Shown here one piece after another: positions 54,095 to 63,834 of a stretch of DNA of 64,000 nt. The notes below the pieces were generated by a model, which worked only from the letters and a program-made list of their open reading frames with translations, searched no databases and had not been told where the DNA came from. The stretch lies in the NCBI GenBank assembly GCA_018222605.1, contig JAAEZZ010000007.1:160522-224521 (forward strand). The letters are read 5' to 3'. Position 1 is the first letter of the stretch. Every line of letters starts with the position of its first letter. Source of the stretch: Alphaproteobacteria bacterium (lineage in GTDB: Bacteria > Pseudomonadota > Alphaproteobacteria > Caulobacterales > Hyphomonadaceae). The position numbers and the translations under genes are program-made.

Positions 54095-56884
54095 CTAGTG
54101 CGCTTCGGCCCAGTTCCTGGCGGCGCGCGCCTCGACGTCCAGCGGCACGGACAGCTGCAAGGCCGGTCCTGCGGCGCCCTGCATGGTTGTCTGGGCCACC
54201 TCGATCAGCTTGTCGGCTTCTTTCTCGGGGCATTCGAAGACGAGTTCGTCATGCACCTGCAACAGCATCTTCGCCTTCAGCCCTGCCTCGGCCAGCGCGT
54301 CCGGCATGCGGATCATGGCGCGTTTGATGATGTCGGCGGCGGAGCCCTGGATGGGCGCATTGATGGCCTGACGCTCCGCAAAGGCCTTTTGCGGGCCCTT
54401 GGACTGGATGCCGGACAGATTGATCTTCCGTCCGAACGCGGTCGTGACATAGCCATGCTCTTTGGCGAAGGCCTTGGTCTCGTCCATATAGGCGCGGATG
54501 CCGGGGAAGCGTTTGAAATAGGTCTTGATGTAGTCGCTGGCCTCAGACTGCGGAATGCCCAACTGACGCGCTAGGCCAAAGCCGGAAATGCCGTAGATGA
54601 TGCCGAAATTGATGGCCTTGGCCTGACGGCGCACCATCGGGTCCATGCCCTCAATCGGCACCCCGAACATCTCGCTGGCGGTCATGGCGTGAATGTCGAG
54701 CCCCTCCTTGAACGCGCTTTTCAGCGCATCAATGTCGGCAATATGAGCCAATATGCGCAGCTCGATCTGGCTATAGTCGGCGCTGACGAGCACATTGCCT
54801 TCTTCGGCGATAAAGGCTTCGCGGATCTTGCGGCCTTCTTCCGTCCGCACCGGGATGTTCTGCAGGTTCGGATCGGTTGAGGAAAGCCGCCCCGTCTGCG
54901 CAACCGCCATGGAGAAGCTGGTGTGAACACGGCCCGTGTTTTTATTGATCGCGGCTTGCAGGGCCTCAGTATAGGTGGAGCGCAGCTTGGACAGGGTGCG
55001 CCAGTCCACAATCGTGCGCGGCAGACCATGGCCCGCTGCGGCCAGACCTTCCAGCACATCGGCATCGGTTTGCCACGCGCCGGATTTCGTCCGCTTGCCG
55101 CCTTCCAGGCCCATTTCGTCGAACAGAATTTCGCCCAGCTGTTTAGGGCTGCCAATGTTGAACTCCCGGCCGGCTTGCTCATAGGCTTCGGCCTCCAGCG
55201 CGGCCATGCGCTGGGAAAAGTCAGACGACAGGCGGGAGAGGCGGTCGCGGTCCACCTTGATACCTTCCTGCTCCATCCGGGCCAGCACAGGCACCAGCGG
55301 ACGCTCCAGCGTTTCGTAGACCGTCGTGACCTTTTCCGGGTGTAGCTCCGGCTTGAAGATGTGCCACAGGCGCAGCGCGACGTCGGCGTCCTCGGCGGCG
55401 TATTCCGTCGCCTTGTCCAGCGCGATCTTGTCGAACGTGACCTGGGATTTGCCGGTGCCCGCAATCTCCTTGAACGGAATGGTATTGTGTTGAAGGTAGC
55501 GTTCCGACAACGTGTCCATGCCGTGATTGTGCTTGCCCGCATTCAGCACATAGGACAGCAGCATCGTGTCATCGATGGGCGCGACATCAATCTTGTGTGT
55601 CGCGAAGATGGACAGATCATATTTGATGTTCTGGCCAATCTTCAGGACAGACGGATCTTCCAGCATCGGCTTCAGGGCGCGCAGGGCATCCTTCATGCGG
55701 ATCTGGCGCGGCGGGTCTGCACCGAACATGTCGCCATCGCCCGCCCCGTCCGGATCGACATGCGCGAGCGGAATGTAGCAGGCTTCATTGGGCGACAGCG
55801 CCAATGAGACGCCAACCAAATTTGCGGCAATCGAGTCGAGGCTGTCCGTCTCGGTATCGACGGCCACATAGCCCTGCTTTGTCGCGCGGGCGACCCAGTC
55901 TTCCAGAACCTCAAAGTCGCGCACGCAGACATATTTGCTCCGGTCGATCGGGTCTTCCGCAGGCTGAGCGCTTTCGATCGCACCTTCCAGTTCCATCATC
56001 TCGCGCACGCGGCGGGTGATGGTGCGGAATTCCATTTCCTCCAGAAAGCTGATCAGCGTGTCCGGGTCAGGGTCTTGAACGGCCAGGTCTTCCAGCGGCA
56101 GCTCCAGCGGCACGTCATCCTTCAGGGTGACGAGCTGTTTGGAGATGCGGATCAGATCTGCATTCTCGATCAGCGTCTGGCGGCGCTTTGGCTGTTTGAT
56201 CTCCTCGGCGCGCTCCAGCAGCGTTTCGAGATCGCCATACTCATCCAGCAATTGCGCGGCGGTCTTCACGCCGATGCCGGGGGCGCCGGGCACATTATCC
56301 ACGCTGTCGCCAGCCAGTGACTGGATGTCGACCACTTTTTCCGGGCCGACGCCAAACTTCTCGAACACTTCCTCACGGCCCAGCGTGCGGTTCTTCATCG
56401 TGTCCAGCATCACCACCTTGTCAGAGACAAGCTGCATCAGATCCTTGTCCGAAGACACGATGGTCACGCGCGCGCCCCTGGCTTCGGCCTGGCGGGCATA
56501 GGTGGCGATCAGATCGTCAGCCTCAAAGCCTTCCATCTCGATGGCATGGGCGGCAAAGGCCTCGGCAGCGCGGCGCACAAGCGGGAATTGCGGGCGCAGC
56601 TCCTCCGGCGGTTCGGGGCGGTTGGCCTTGTACTGGTCGTACAAGTCATTGCGAAAGGTGATGGAGGATTTGTCGAAAATGCAGGCAAAATGCGTCGGTC
56701 GGTCATCGCCTTTCAGGTCTTCCAGCAGCTTGAACAGCATGTTGCAGAAGCCGCTGACCGCACCAATCGGCAGGCCGTCACTCTGCCGCGTCAGGGGCGG
56801 CAGGGCATGGAAGGCGCGGAAAATATACGCGCTGGCATCCACCAGATAGAGATGACTGTCCTTGTCGACGGGGGCAGTGGCCAT
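54095..56884 (-). CDS. polA: DNA polymerase I
   Basis: 929 aa with all three domains. The 5' nuclease (residues 1 to ~300) begins LYLVDASAYIFRAFHAL. The 3'-5' exonuclease (~325-510) keeps its acidic residues (VAVDTETDS, GQNIKYDLSIF, YAAEDADVAL) and so should proofread. The polymerase has motif A ADYSQIELR, motif B RRQAKAINFGIIYG and motif C LLQVHDELVFE. It fills gaps in repair and removes RNA primers. It stands alone on the minus strand. Confidence 0.98.
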   Translation of the reverse strand: MATAPVDKDSHLYLVDASAYIFRAFHALPPLTRQSDGLPIGAVSGFCNMLFKLLEDLKGDDRPTHFACIFDKSSITFRNDLYDQYKANRPEPPEELRPQFPLVRRAAEAFAAHAIEMEGFEADDLIATYARQAEARGARVTIVSSDKDLMQLVSDKVVMLDTMKNRTLGREEVFEKFGVGPEKVVDIQSLAGDSVDNVPGAPGIGVKTAAQLLDEYGDLETLLERAEEIKQPKRRQTLIENADLIRISKQLVTLKDDVPLELPLEDLAVQDPDPDTLISFLEEMEFRTITRRVREMMELEGAIESAQPAEDPIDRSKYVCVRDFEVLEDWVARATKQGYVAVDTETDSLDSIAANLVGVSLALSPNEACYIPLAHVDPDGAGDGDMFGADPPRQIRMKDALRALKPMLEDPSVLKIGQNIKYDLSIFATHKIDVAPIDDTMLLSYVLNAGKHNHGMDTLSERYLQHNTIPFKEIAGTGKSQVTFDKIALDKATEYAAEDADVALRLWHIFKPELHPEKVTTVYETLERPLVPVLARMEQEGIKVDRDRLSRLSSDFSQRMAALEAEAYEQAGREFNIGSPKQLGEILFDEMGLEGGKRTKSGAWQTDADVLEGLAAAGHGLPRTIVDWRTLSKLRSTYTEALQAAINKNTGRVHTSFSMAVAQTGRLSSTDPNLQNIPVRTEEGRKIREAFIAEEGNVLVSADYSQIELRILAHIADIDALKSAFKEGLDIHAMTASEMFGVPIEGMDPMVRRQAKAINFGIIYGISGFGLARQLGIPQSEASDYIKTYFKRFPGIRAYMDETKAFAKEHGYVTTAFGRKINLSGIQSKGPQKAFAERQAINAPIQGSAADIIKRAMIRMPDALAEAGLKAKMLLQVHDELVFECPEKEADKLIEVAQTTMQGAAGPALQLSVPLDVEARAARNWAEAH

Positions 56885-57042
56885 GGGTCAAGAATCCTCT
56901 GTTGCTGGCAGGTGTAGCCGCTGTTGCGCGCGGCGTCACCCACCCTCGGCCCTGGACCTCAGCCAGCCTGGCAAAAGCCCTGCACAATGTTGTTCATTGC
57001 CTGCTCTTGGGGTAGATTGGAGGCATCCTGTGGGAGGGACGA

Positions 57043-57471
57043 ATGACTGTTTTGAAAACAAAAGCCCCATGGCACCTTTGGGTCTTGGGCGTTCTTGCAC
57101 TGCTATGGAATGCGGTTGGCGCATTTGATTTTGCTGCCACCGTGACGCACTGGCAGCCTTACATGAAGAATTTTACGGCTGAGCAGCAGGACTTCTTCTA
57201 TTCCTTTCCGATGTGGCAATATATCGTCTGGGGCTTGGCAACCTGGGGCGCGTTCATCGGCTCGGTCCTGTTGCTGACGCGCAGCAAACTGGCCCTCTGG
57301 GCATTTACCGTGTCTGTGATTTGCACGATCATGTCCATGCTCTACAGCCTGACGCTGACAGACGCGCCCGAGGGCACCAGCAACGCGGTCTTTACGGTCG
57401 CCATCATCCTGATTGCGATCTTATTGTTCGTCTATTCACTCTGGCTGACGCGGCGAGGCATCTTGCGCTGA
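57043..57471 (+). CDS. Four-helix membrane protein of unknown function
   Basis: 142 aa with four hydrophobic segments. The pattern PWHLWVLGVLALLWNAVGAFDF, then YMKNFTAEQQDFFYSFPMW, matches proteins I recall from Sphingomonadales and Caulobacterales that carry loose labels such as sugar transporter. Nothing here supports that label. GGAGGG lies 5 nt before the ATG. It is divergent from polA. Confidence 0.78.
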   Translation: MTVLKTKAPWHLWVLGVLALLWNAVGAFDFAATVTHWQPYMKNFTAEQQDFFYSFPMWQYIVWGLATWGAFIGSVLLLTRSKLALWAFTVSVICTIMSMLYSLTLTDAPEGTSNAVFTVAIILIAILLFVYSLWLTRRGILR

Positions 57472-57517
57472 TACAGTTTCGGCCTAGCCTCCCTGCCAAG
57501 CATAGGGAGGATCAATC

Positions 57518-58543
57518 ATGACCGAGATGAACAAGACCTGGATTTTGCGCAAGCGGCCCGAGGGCGAAGTGAAGGAAGGCGATCTTGAACTGGTCGAGCA
57601 CCCGCTGGAGCCCCTGAAAGAAGGCGAGGTGCGCACGCGCCTTATATATCTGTCGCTGGACCCGACCAATCGCATCTGGATGAGCGATGTGGACGCCTAT
57701 CTGCCGCCGGTCGGCATTGGCGATCCGATGCGCGGCGGCGGGCTGGCGGTGGTGACCGAGAGCCAGTTTGAGGGGCTGGCGCCGGGCGACATCGTGAACA
57801 CGGGGCTCGGCTCCTGGTCGCTTTATTCCACCCATGCGGGAGAGACGCTGAACGCGCTGCCGAAACTGCCGGGCGTGCCGCTGACGGCCTTTATGGGCCC
57901 GCTCGGGGCGACGGGCATGACGGCCTATTTCGGCTTGACGGACATCGGCAAGCCGAAGGCAGGCGAGACGGTTGTTGTCTCAGCGGCGGCAGGCGCCGTC
58001 GGCTCCATGGTCGGCCAGATCGCGAAGATCCAGGGTTGCCGGGTCGTCGGCATCGCGGGCAGTGACGAAAAGTGCAAATGGCTGACCGGGACGGCCGGCT
58101 TCGACGCCGCGATCAATTACAAGTCTGAAGATGTCGGCGCGGCGCTGGACAAGCATTGCCCGGATGGCATCGACGTGAATTTCGAGAATGTCGGCGGCAA
58201 GATCATGGATCAGGTGATCGCGCGGCTGAACGATTTCTCGCGAATGCCGCTCTGCGGCCTGATCAGCACCTACAACGCGACCGAGCCTGTGCCCGGCCCG
58301 TACAATTTCTCAAACTTGCTGATGCGGCGAACCCTGGTGAAGGGCTTTATCGTGATCGACTATTTCCCGCGCTTCCCGGAAGGCATGCAGCAAATGGCCG
58401 GCTGGCTGATGGAGGGCAAGCTCAAATTCGAGACAGATATCGTGAAAGGGCTGGAGAATGCGCCGGCCAGTCTTTCCCGCCTGTTCGAGGGCAAGAACCT
58501 CGGCAAGCTGATCGTCGAGGTGAGCGAGCCGCCTGCCAGTTAA
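57518..58543 (+). CDS. Zinc-independent MDR oxidoreductase (PTGR/CurA-like), second copy
   Basis: 341-aa NADPH-dependent reductase in the same family as the gene at 30688, with LIYLSLDPTNRIWM and AAAGAVGSMVGQIAK, and ending LGKLIVEVSE. GGGAGG lies 7 nt before the ATG. It probably reduces enones or aldehydes; the substrate is unknown. It follows the small membrane protein gene by 46 nt and converges with the SLC13 gene. Confidence 0.9.
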   Translation: MTEMNKTWILRKRPEGEVKEGDLELVEHPLEPLKEGEVRTRLIYLSLDPTNRIWMSDVDAYLPPVGIGDPMRGGGLAVVTESQFEGLAPGDIVNTGLGSWSLYSTHAGETLNALPKLPGVPLTAFMGPLGATGMTAYFGLTDIGKPKAGETVVVSAAAGAVGSMVGQIAKIQGCRVVGIAGSDEKCKWLTGTAGFDAAINYKSEDVGAALDKHCPDGIDVNFENVGGKIMDQVIARLNDFSRMPLCGLISTYNATEPVPGPYNFSNLLMRRTLVKGFIVIDYFPRFPEGMQQMAGWLMEGKLKFETDIVKGLENAPASLSRLFEGKNLGKLIVEVSEPPAS

Positions 58544-58631
58544 GACAATACAGGTTCAGGCCGCGTTCAGCTTGTCCCCATAATAAGGGACACAGCAACG
58601 TCTGGGTCGGGGACCGCGCCGGGTGTTTCTG

Positions 58632-58663
58632 GGGGAATTTCGCGCTAGTGCGCTGAATTCCCC
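58632..58663. terminator. Palindromic hairpin between convergent genes
   Basis: GGGGAATT-TC-GCGC (58632-58645) pairs with GCGC-TG-AATTCCCC (58650-58663) around TAGT. The last base is the first base of the SLC13 stop codon on the minus strand. There is no T-run, so its action on transcription is uncertain. Confidence 0.5.
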
Positions 58664-60105
58664 TAGAGCACGAGCGGCGCGATCCAGTAGCCGACAGCGG
58701 CGATAATCACAATTCCGAGCAGATTGACGTAGAGCCCGCGACGGATCATCTGCTGCATGGGCACTTCGCCTGTTGCATAGACAATGGCGTTCGGAGCGGT
58801 CGCAACCGGCAGCATGAAGGCGCAGGATGCTGCGACCGCCGCCGGGGCCAGCAAGGTGGCCGGGGCCACACCCACCGCAATGCCCAGCGCGCCCAGGATT
58901 GGGGCCAGCGTGGTCATGGTCGCAACATTGGAGGTCAGCTCAGTCAGGAAGATGACCAGCGCCACAACGCTGACGATGAAGAACAGCGGCGGCAGGCTGT
59001 TCAGGACTTCCAGATTCTCGCCAATCCATGTCGAGAGGCCTGTGCGGGAGACCGCATTGCCGAGGGCTATACCACCACCAAACAGCACCAGCACGCCCCA
59101 AGGCAGGCGTTCGGCTTCTTCCCAGTTCAGAATGGCGCGGGTCTCGCCGCCGCCCGCCGGGATCAGGAACATCAGCACGGCGCCGAAGATGGCGATCATC
59201 ATGTCGATCTCCGCCCCGCCAAAGCCTTCCAGCAGGGTGATGTCCATCGCGCGAAGGGCCATCTCGATTGGCAGGCGCAGCACCCACAAGGTGGCGGTAA
59301 TGCCAAATACAATCGCCGCGCGGGATTCCTGCGGGGTGATCTTCCCCATCTCCCGGCATTGCCGGCGAACATTGGCGATAATCTCATCACCATCGTCCAT
59401 ATGAGGCACGCCACGCGTCACGCTCCACCAAGCGCAGGGCAGCAGGAGCGCGACCGTCGGGATGCCAAAGGCCATCCATTGCGGAAAGCCGATATTGGCG
59501 TCGATCTCGCTTTGCAGCCAGTTGATTGCGATGAGGTTTGTCGGCGTGCCGATCGGTGTCGCAACGCCGCCAATGGAGGCGGCATAACAAATGCCCAGCA
59601 GCAGCGCGACGCTGAACTTCTTGGACGAGGTGCCGAGAACCGTCGCAGCAGACAGCGCGATGGGCACCATCATCAGCGTGGACGCGGTGTTGGATATCCA
59701 CATGGACAGCAGCGCCGTCGCCAGCATGAAGCCGAAGATCAGCGCATAGGGATGTGCGCCCACACGGCTGACCACATTCAGCGCTATCCGCTTGTGCAGG
59801 TTCCAGCGCTCGATCCCCATCGCGATGATGAAGCCGCCGAGCAGGAGCAATACAATATGGCTGGCATAGTCAGCGCCGACGACTTTCGGCCTGCCGGCCC
59901 CGATCAGCGGAAGCACAAACAGAGGCAACAGGGATGTGGCGGGAATGGGAATGGCCTCGGTTGCCCACCAGACAGCCATCAGCGCCATCAGGCAGGCCGT
60001 ACCCCATGCTGCGTCATTCAGGCCTGCGGGCGCCCCGGCCAGCCACATCAGCCCTGCCAGGGTGGGGCCCAGGACCAGGCCAATTTTGCGCGCTGTCAAC
60101 TGCAC
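58663..60105 (-). CDS. SLC13/DASS-family sodium:anion symporter
   Basis: 480-aa inner membrane transporter with about 12 helices. It contains the paired Ser-Asn-Thr/Val motifs of the family (MWISNTASTLMMVP in the first half, TELTSNVATMTTLAP in the second) and ATPIGTPTNLIAI. It starts with GTG directly abutting the metC stop (TAGGTG), so it is coupled to the cysK-sseA-metC operon. SLC13 proteins carry dicarboxylates or sulfate; the operon favours sulfate or another sulfur-containing anion (inference). Confidence 0.88.
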   Translation of the reverse strand: MQLTARKIGLVLGPTLAGLMWLAGAPAGLNDAAWGTACLMALMAVWWATEAIPIPATSLLPLFVLPLIGAGRPKVVGADYASHIVLLLLGGFIIAMGIERWNLHKRIALNVVSRVGAHPYALIFGFMLATALLSMWISNTASTLMMVPIALSAATVLGTSSKKFSVALLLGICYAASIGGVATPIGTPTNLIAINWLQSEIDANIGFPQWMAFGIPTVALLLPCAWWSVTRGVPHMDDGDEIIANVRRQCREMGKITPQESRAAIVFGITATLWVLRLPIEMALRAMDITLLEGFGGAEIDMMIAIFGAVLMFLIPAGGGETRAILNWEEAERLPWGVLVLFGGGIALGNAVSRTGLSTWIGENLEVLNSLPPLFFIVSVVALVIFLTELTSNVATMTTLAPILGALGIAVGVAPATLLAPAAVAASCAFMLPVATAPNAIVYATGEVPMQQMIRRGLYVNLLGIVIIAAVGYWIAPLVL

Positions 60106-61263
60106 CTAGGCGTCCGCCATGGCGGCGAAACCGGCCTCAAGATCCGCAAGCAGATCCGAGGTCGCTTCAAGGCCAATGTGAATGCGCATCAACGGGCCTG
60201 CGCGGGTTTGCGTCCAGCTGTCTTGCATACGAGTCAGTTGCTGGTCGCACGGGATGATCAAGCTTTCAAAGCCGCCCCAGGAAAAGCCCATGCTGAACAG
60301 GCTGAGGGCGGCAATGAACTTGTCGACGGCTTCCGGTGGTGTGTCTTTCAGAATGAAGGAGAACAGCCCGCAGGCGCCTGTAAAGTCTCGCTTCCAGATC
60401 GCATGATCAGGGTGAGTCGGCAGGGCCGGGTGGATCACCTGGGCCACTTCCGGCCGATGGGTTAGCCAGTTCGCCACTTCCAGACCGGCAGCCTCATGTG
60501 CCTTGAGGCGCGTCGCCAGAGATCGCAGGCCGCGCAGCGCCGTATAGGCATCATCCGGTGAGAGACTGATGCCCCAATCATCGGACGTGTCGGCCACCTC
60601 CTGTGCAATGCGGGGGTCGCGGGTCATCACCGCGCCGGCGAACACATCAGAATGTCCGACCACGTATTTGGTCAGCGCCTGAACGGAGATGTCGACTCCG
60701 AGATCCAGCGGCTTGTGATGGAGGCCCGCGCCCCAAGTATTGTCCAGCGCTGTGCGGATCCCGTGCTTCCTTGCGACCTCTACAATGGCAGGCGTATCGC
60801 TGATCTCGAATGTGAGAGAGCCGGGCGCTTCAAGATAGATCAGTTTGGTATTGGGCTGGATCAGGTCTTCGATCCCGGCGCCAATGCGCGGATCAAAGCG
60901 GGTGGACTCAACGCCCATATGCTGAAGCCGCCTTTCGCAGAACCGTGATGTCGGGCCATAGGTAGAGTCCGAATACAGAACATGGTCGCCGGCTTTGACC
61001 TGGCTGCCAATGGCCAGCGCGCAGGCCTGCAGGCCATTCGAAGTAAGGCGTACCTGACGGGCATTCTCCAGTTCGCACAGGGCCGCTTCCAGTTCGCGGT
61101 GCACCGTCAGGCCCATGCGTCCATAGCCGGGCTTTGCGCCATACAGACGGTCAGCCGTATCGAACAGCAGGGTCGATGCGCGCTCAACCGGCGGATTGAC
61201 TGTCTTGCTGGGAAGTCTGTCTTTCCGGGTGTGGATGATGCGTGTTTCTAATTGCTTGCTCAT
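60106..61263 (-). CDS. metC: Cystathionine beta-lyase
   Basis: 385-aa Cys/Met-metabolism PLP enzyme that converts cystathionine to homocysteine. The PLP Lys is in QALTKYVVGHSDV; other family blocks are TSNGLQACALAI, DNTWGAGLHHKPLDLG and SWGGFESLI. The ATG at 61263 overlaps the sseA stop by four bases (ATGA); the 17-codon upstream extension is not needed. It is the third gene of the sulfur operon. Gamma-lyase activity cannot be excluded by eye. Confidence 0.9.
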   Translation of the reverse strand: MSKQLETRIIHTRKDRLPSKTVNPPVERASTLLFDTADRLYGAKPGYGRMGLTVHRELEAALCELENARQVRLTSNGLQACALAIGSQVKAGDHVLYSDSTYGPTSRFCERRLQHMGVESTRFDPRIGAGIEDLIQPNTKLIYLEAPGSLTFEISDTPAIVEVARKHGIRTALDNTWGAGLHHKPLDLGVDISVQALTKYVVGHSDVFAGAVMTRDPRIAQEVADTSDDWGISLSPDDAYTALRGLRSLATRLKAHEAAGLEVANWLTHRPEVAQVIHPALPTHPDHAIWKRDFTGACGLFSFILKDTPPEAVDKFIAALSLFSMGFSWGGFESLIIPCDQQLTRMQDSWTQTRAGPLMRIHIGLEATSDLLADLEAGFAAMADA

Positions 61264-62105
61264 GCTTCGCCCTTCGCAATCGGGCGGCTTGAATCGGAGG
61301 CCCATTCTGTCCACGAACCATCATAGACGGCAACATCCCAATTGCCGAGACGGGCCAGAGCCAGCGCCGTTACTGCGGCAGAGACGCCGGACCCGCAGGT
61401 CGTGATGACAGGCCCGCTGGTATCCGGGAACAGGGGTTTCAATGCGTCAGCCGGTTTCATCTTTCCACCCTCATCGCTCAGCACACTGGAGGGGACAGAG
61501 ATGCTACCGGGAATATGGCCGGAGGGCAGACCCTCGCGCGGCTCCGGTGCCTCGCCTGTGAAGCGCTCTTTGGAGCGGGCATCAATGATTGTGTGCGTCC
61601 TGCCTTCAGAGGCGGCCATCATCTGGGTGACATCCTTGACCAGATCCGAGCGGACACGGGCCGTGAAATGGCGCTCGACCGGAACGGGGGGCAGGTCTTC
61701 CGTCTCGCCGCCTGCATCGATCCAGGCCTGCAGGCCGCCATCCAGAACTTTCACATCCTGATGGCCCATGACGCGCAGCATCCACCACACCCTGGCAGCG
61801 CCGAACATATTAAACTGGTCATAGACAACAATGCGGTTGCCGTCTCCGATGCCCAGCTTGCGCACACGGGAGGAGAACATGACCGGGTCTGGCAGCATAT
61901 GAGGCAGGTCTGTGCCGCCAGCCTTGATGGCATCAATGTCGAAATGCACCGCACCTGGAATATGGCAGTCTGACCAGAGCTGCCGTCCGGTTTCATCCCG
62001 GTTCAGGAAAGGTGGAATCCATGTGGCATCCACCACCCGGACATCCGGGGCCGAGATGTTTTCCTTCAGCCATTCGGCGGTTACGAGCGGGTCACCGGAC
62101 TCCAT
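61260..62105 (-). CDS. sseA: 3-mercaptopyruvate sulfurtransferase
   Basis: 281 aa with two rhodanese domains; only the second has the catalytic Cys loop, read as TTCGSGVSA, which fits mercaptopyruvate rather than thiosulfate specificity. The N-terminal inactive domain has VVDATWIPPFL and IPGAVHFDID; the hinge and second-domain start include IIDARSKERFTGEAPEPR. It moves sulfane sulfur from mercaptopyruvate to thiol acceptors. It begins 3 nt after the cysK stop. Confidence 0.93.
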   Translation of the reverse strand: MESGDPLVTAEWLKENISAPDVRVVDATWIPPFLNRDETGRQLWSDCHIPGAVHFDIDAIKAGGTDLPHMLPDPVMFSSRVRKLGIGDGNRIVVYDQFNMFGAARVWWMLRVMGHQDVKVLDGGLQAWIDAGGETEDLPPVPVERHFTARVRSDLVKDVTQMMAASEGRTHTIIDARSKERFTGEAPEPREGLPSGHIPGSISVPSSVLSDEGGKMKPADALKPLFPDTSGPVITTCGSGVSAAVTALALARLGNWDVAVYDGSWTEWASDSSRPIAKGEA

Positions 62106-62108
62106 GTC

Positions 62109-63113
62109 TTATGTCTCCATCCAGGCTGGTACGGGCAGGTCTTTTGATCTCAGGAAATCCGGATTGTACAGCTTGGTCTGGTAGCGGTTTCCATAATCAC
62201 ACAATACGGTCACGATGGTGTGGCCGGGGCCGAGGTCTTTGGCCATCTGAACCGCGCCGGCGATGTTCACACCTGCCGAGCCGCCAAGGCAGAGGCCTTC
62301 ATGCTGCACCAGGTCAAACAGGATATTAAGGGCTTCGGTATCGGTGCAACGATAGGCGCGGTCCACCTCGATGCCTTCCAGATTTGCCGTGATGCGGCCC
62401 TGACCGATGCCTTCCGTGATGGAGGTGCCTTCGGACTTTAGCTCCCCATTTTTGTAATATTCATAGAGGGCTGCGCCGCCGGGATCTGCGATGCCGATCT
62501 GAACGGCCTTGTTCTTCTCCTTCAGGGCCATGGAGACCCCCCCTAGCGTGCCACCCGATCCAACGGCGCAGATAAAGGCATCCAGCTTGCCGTCGGTCTG
62601 TGCCCAGATTTCCTGGCCTGTGGTCTCGTAGTGAGATTTGCGGTTGGCGGTATTGTCGAACTGGTTGGCCCAGATCGCGCCATTCGGCTCTGACTTTGCC
62701 ATGTCTTCCGCCAGGCGGCGGGAGAAGTGCTGGTAATTGTTCGGGTTGGCATAGGGGACGGCGTCCACCTCAATCAGCTCTGCGCCGAGCAGGCGGATGG
62801 CGTCTTTCTTTTCTTGGCTCTGCGTCCGCGGCATGACGATCACGACGCGATAGCCAAGCGCTGCGCCGACAAGCGCGAGGCCAATGCCGGTATTTCCGGC
62901 GGTGCCCTCAACGATCGTACCGCCGGGCTTCAGCGCGCCGGAGGCCTCGGCATCCCGAACGATGCCGAGAGCAGGACGGTCTTTCACAGACTGGCCGGGA
63001 TTCAGGAACTCGCACTTGCCGAGGATCTCGCAGCCGGTCTCCTCAGAAACCTTGTTGAGCCTGAGCAGGGGCGTATTGCCGATGAGGTCAATGACTGAGC
63101 GATGAAATTTCAT
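62109..63113 (-). CDS. cysK: Cysteine synthase A
   Basis: O-acetylserine sulfhydrylase, 334 aa. The PLP Lys is in FLNPGQSVKDRPA, the substrate loop is EGTAGNTGIGLAL and the phosphate loop VGSGGTLGG. The frame opens with TTG at 63152, but the ATG at 63113 with GGA six bases upstream begins the usual MKFHRSVIDLIGNTPLL. It is the first gene of the operon cysK-sseA-metC-SLC13 and is divergent from the ChrR-like gene. Confidence 0.93.
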   Translation of the reverse strand: MKFHRSVIDLIGNTPLLRLNKVSEETGCEILGKCEFLNPGQSVKDRPALGIVRDAEASGALKPGGTIVEGTAGNTGIGLALVGAALGYRVVIVMPRTQSQEKKDAIRLLGAELIEVDAVPYANPNNYQHFSRRLAEDMAKSEPNGAIWANQFDNTANRKSHYETTGQEIWAQTDGKLDAFICAVGSGGTLGGVSMALKEKNKAVQIGIADPGGAALYEYYKNGELKSEGTSITEGIGQGRITANLEGIEVDRAYRCTDTEALNILFDLVQHEGLCLGGSAGVNIAGAVQMAKDLGPGHTIVTVLCDYGNRYQTKLYNPDFLRSKDLPVPAWMET

Positions 63114-63273
63114 CTGTTTTCCGGTCCGATTCTGATCATTCTGTTCCTGCAAAAGCTAGAGCGCCTGACGGCAGAGTACAACCGCCACAGGGGCGCATGC
63201 ACTTGATGTGATCCAGCTGAGCCTGCGCTGCGTAATAAAGATAGCTGATTACGCACGCAAAGAGGTCTCAGTC

Positions 63274-63834
63274 TTGACCAGTCCGGATACTTATACCGCC
63301 TTCATGATGGATCATGTCGCGGGAAATCATTCCGCCGCCTTTGAACTGGCGGGGGATCTGCACGTGATGTTGAGTTCGCAGGGTAGCGAAGCGGCTGCCT
63401 GGTGGGCCGCGATTGGCGGGGCCTTGCTGGAGGAGACCCCTGCTGGGCCACCTGTGCGCAATATGGTGATGGTGCATATGCCGCCAGCACAACGTCACGC
63501 CGAGTCTTCTGCGAAAGACATCATTCGGCAGATAGACGAAGGTCCCAACTGGCGACGGGGCCTAACTGGGGTGCGATATGCGGCCACTGGCACGCGCGGT
63601 GCCCGGCTGATGAAGCTGGATCCCGGCCAGAGCGCGCCCATGCATGGTCATAACGATCTGGAGGCAACTGTTGTTGTCCACGGGCGTTTCTCTGACGGGC
63701 ACGGCACCTACAAGCGTGGTGATATAGTTCTGGGTGAACCAGGCATGCGTCACAAACCACAAGCGGTGGGACATGAGACCTGTGTGTGTCTCGTTGCCCA
63801 GAAACCCGGCGGATTCTGGAGGAATTTCATATGA
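63274..63834 (+). CDS. ChrR-like cupin protein (anti-sigma factor family)
   Basis: 186 aa. The N-terminal ~80 residues hold a His-rich MMDHVAGNHSAAFELAGDLH reminiscent of the zinc-binding anti-sigma domain of ChrR; the C-terminal half is a cupin with metal ligands in APMHGHNDLEAT and later MRHKP. The frame opens with GTG at 63208, but the TTG at 63274 has AGAGG 8 nt upstream and begins closer to the conserved part. No sigma factor gene is present in the window. Its stop overlaps the next start (ATGA). An anti-sigma role is inferred from the family and is uncertain. Confidence 0.8.
   Translation: MTSPDTYTAFMMDHVAGNHSAAFELAGDLHVMLSSQGSEAAAWWAAIGGALLEETPAGPPVRNMVMVHMPPAQRHAESSAKDIIRQIDEGPNWRRGLTGVRYAATGTRGARLMKLDPGQSAPMHGHNDLEATVVVHGRFSDGHGTYKRGDIVLGEPGMRHKPQAVGHETCVCLVAQKPGGFWRNFI

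Noticed and set aside
63114..63273. SAM or other riboswitch before cysK
   Set aside because: I could find no multi-stem conserved structure in the short leader; the gap is too small on the cysK side.
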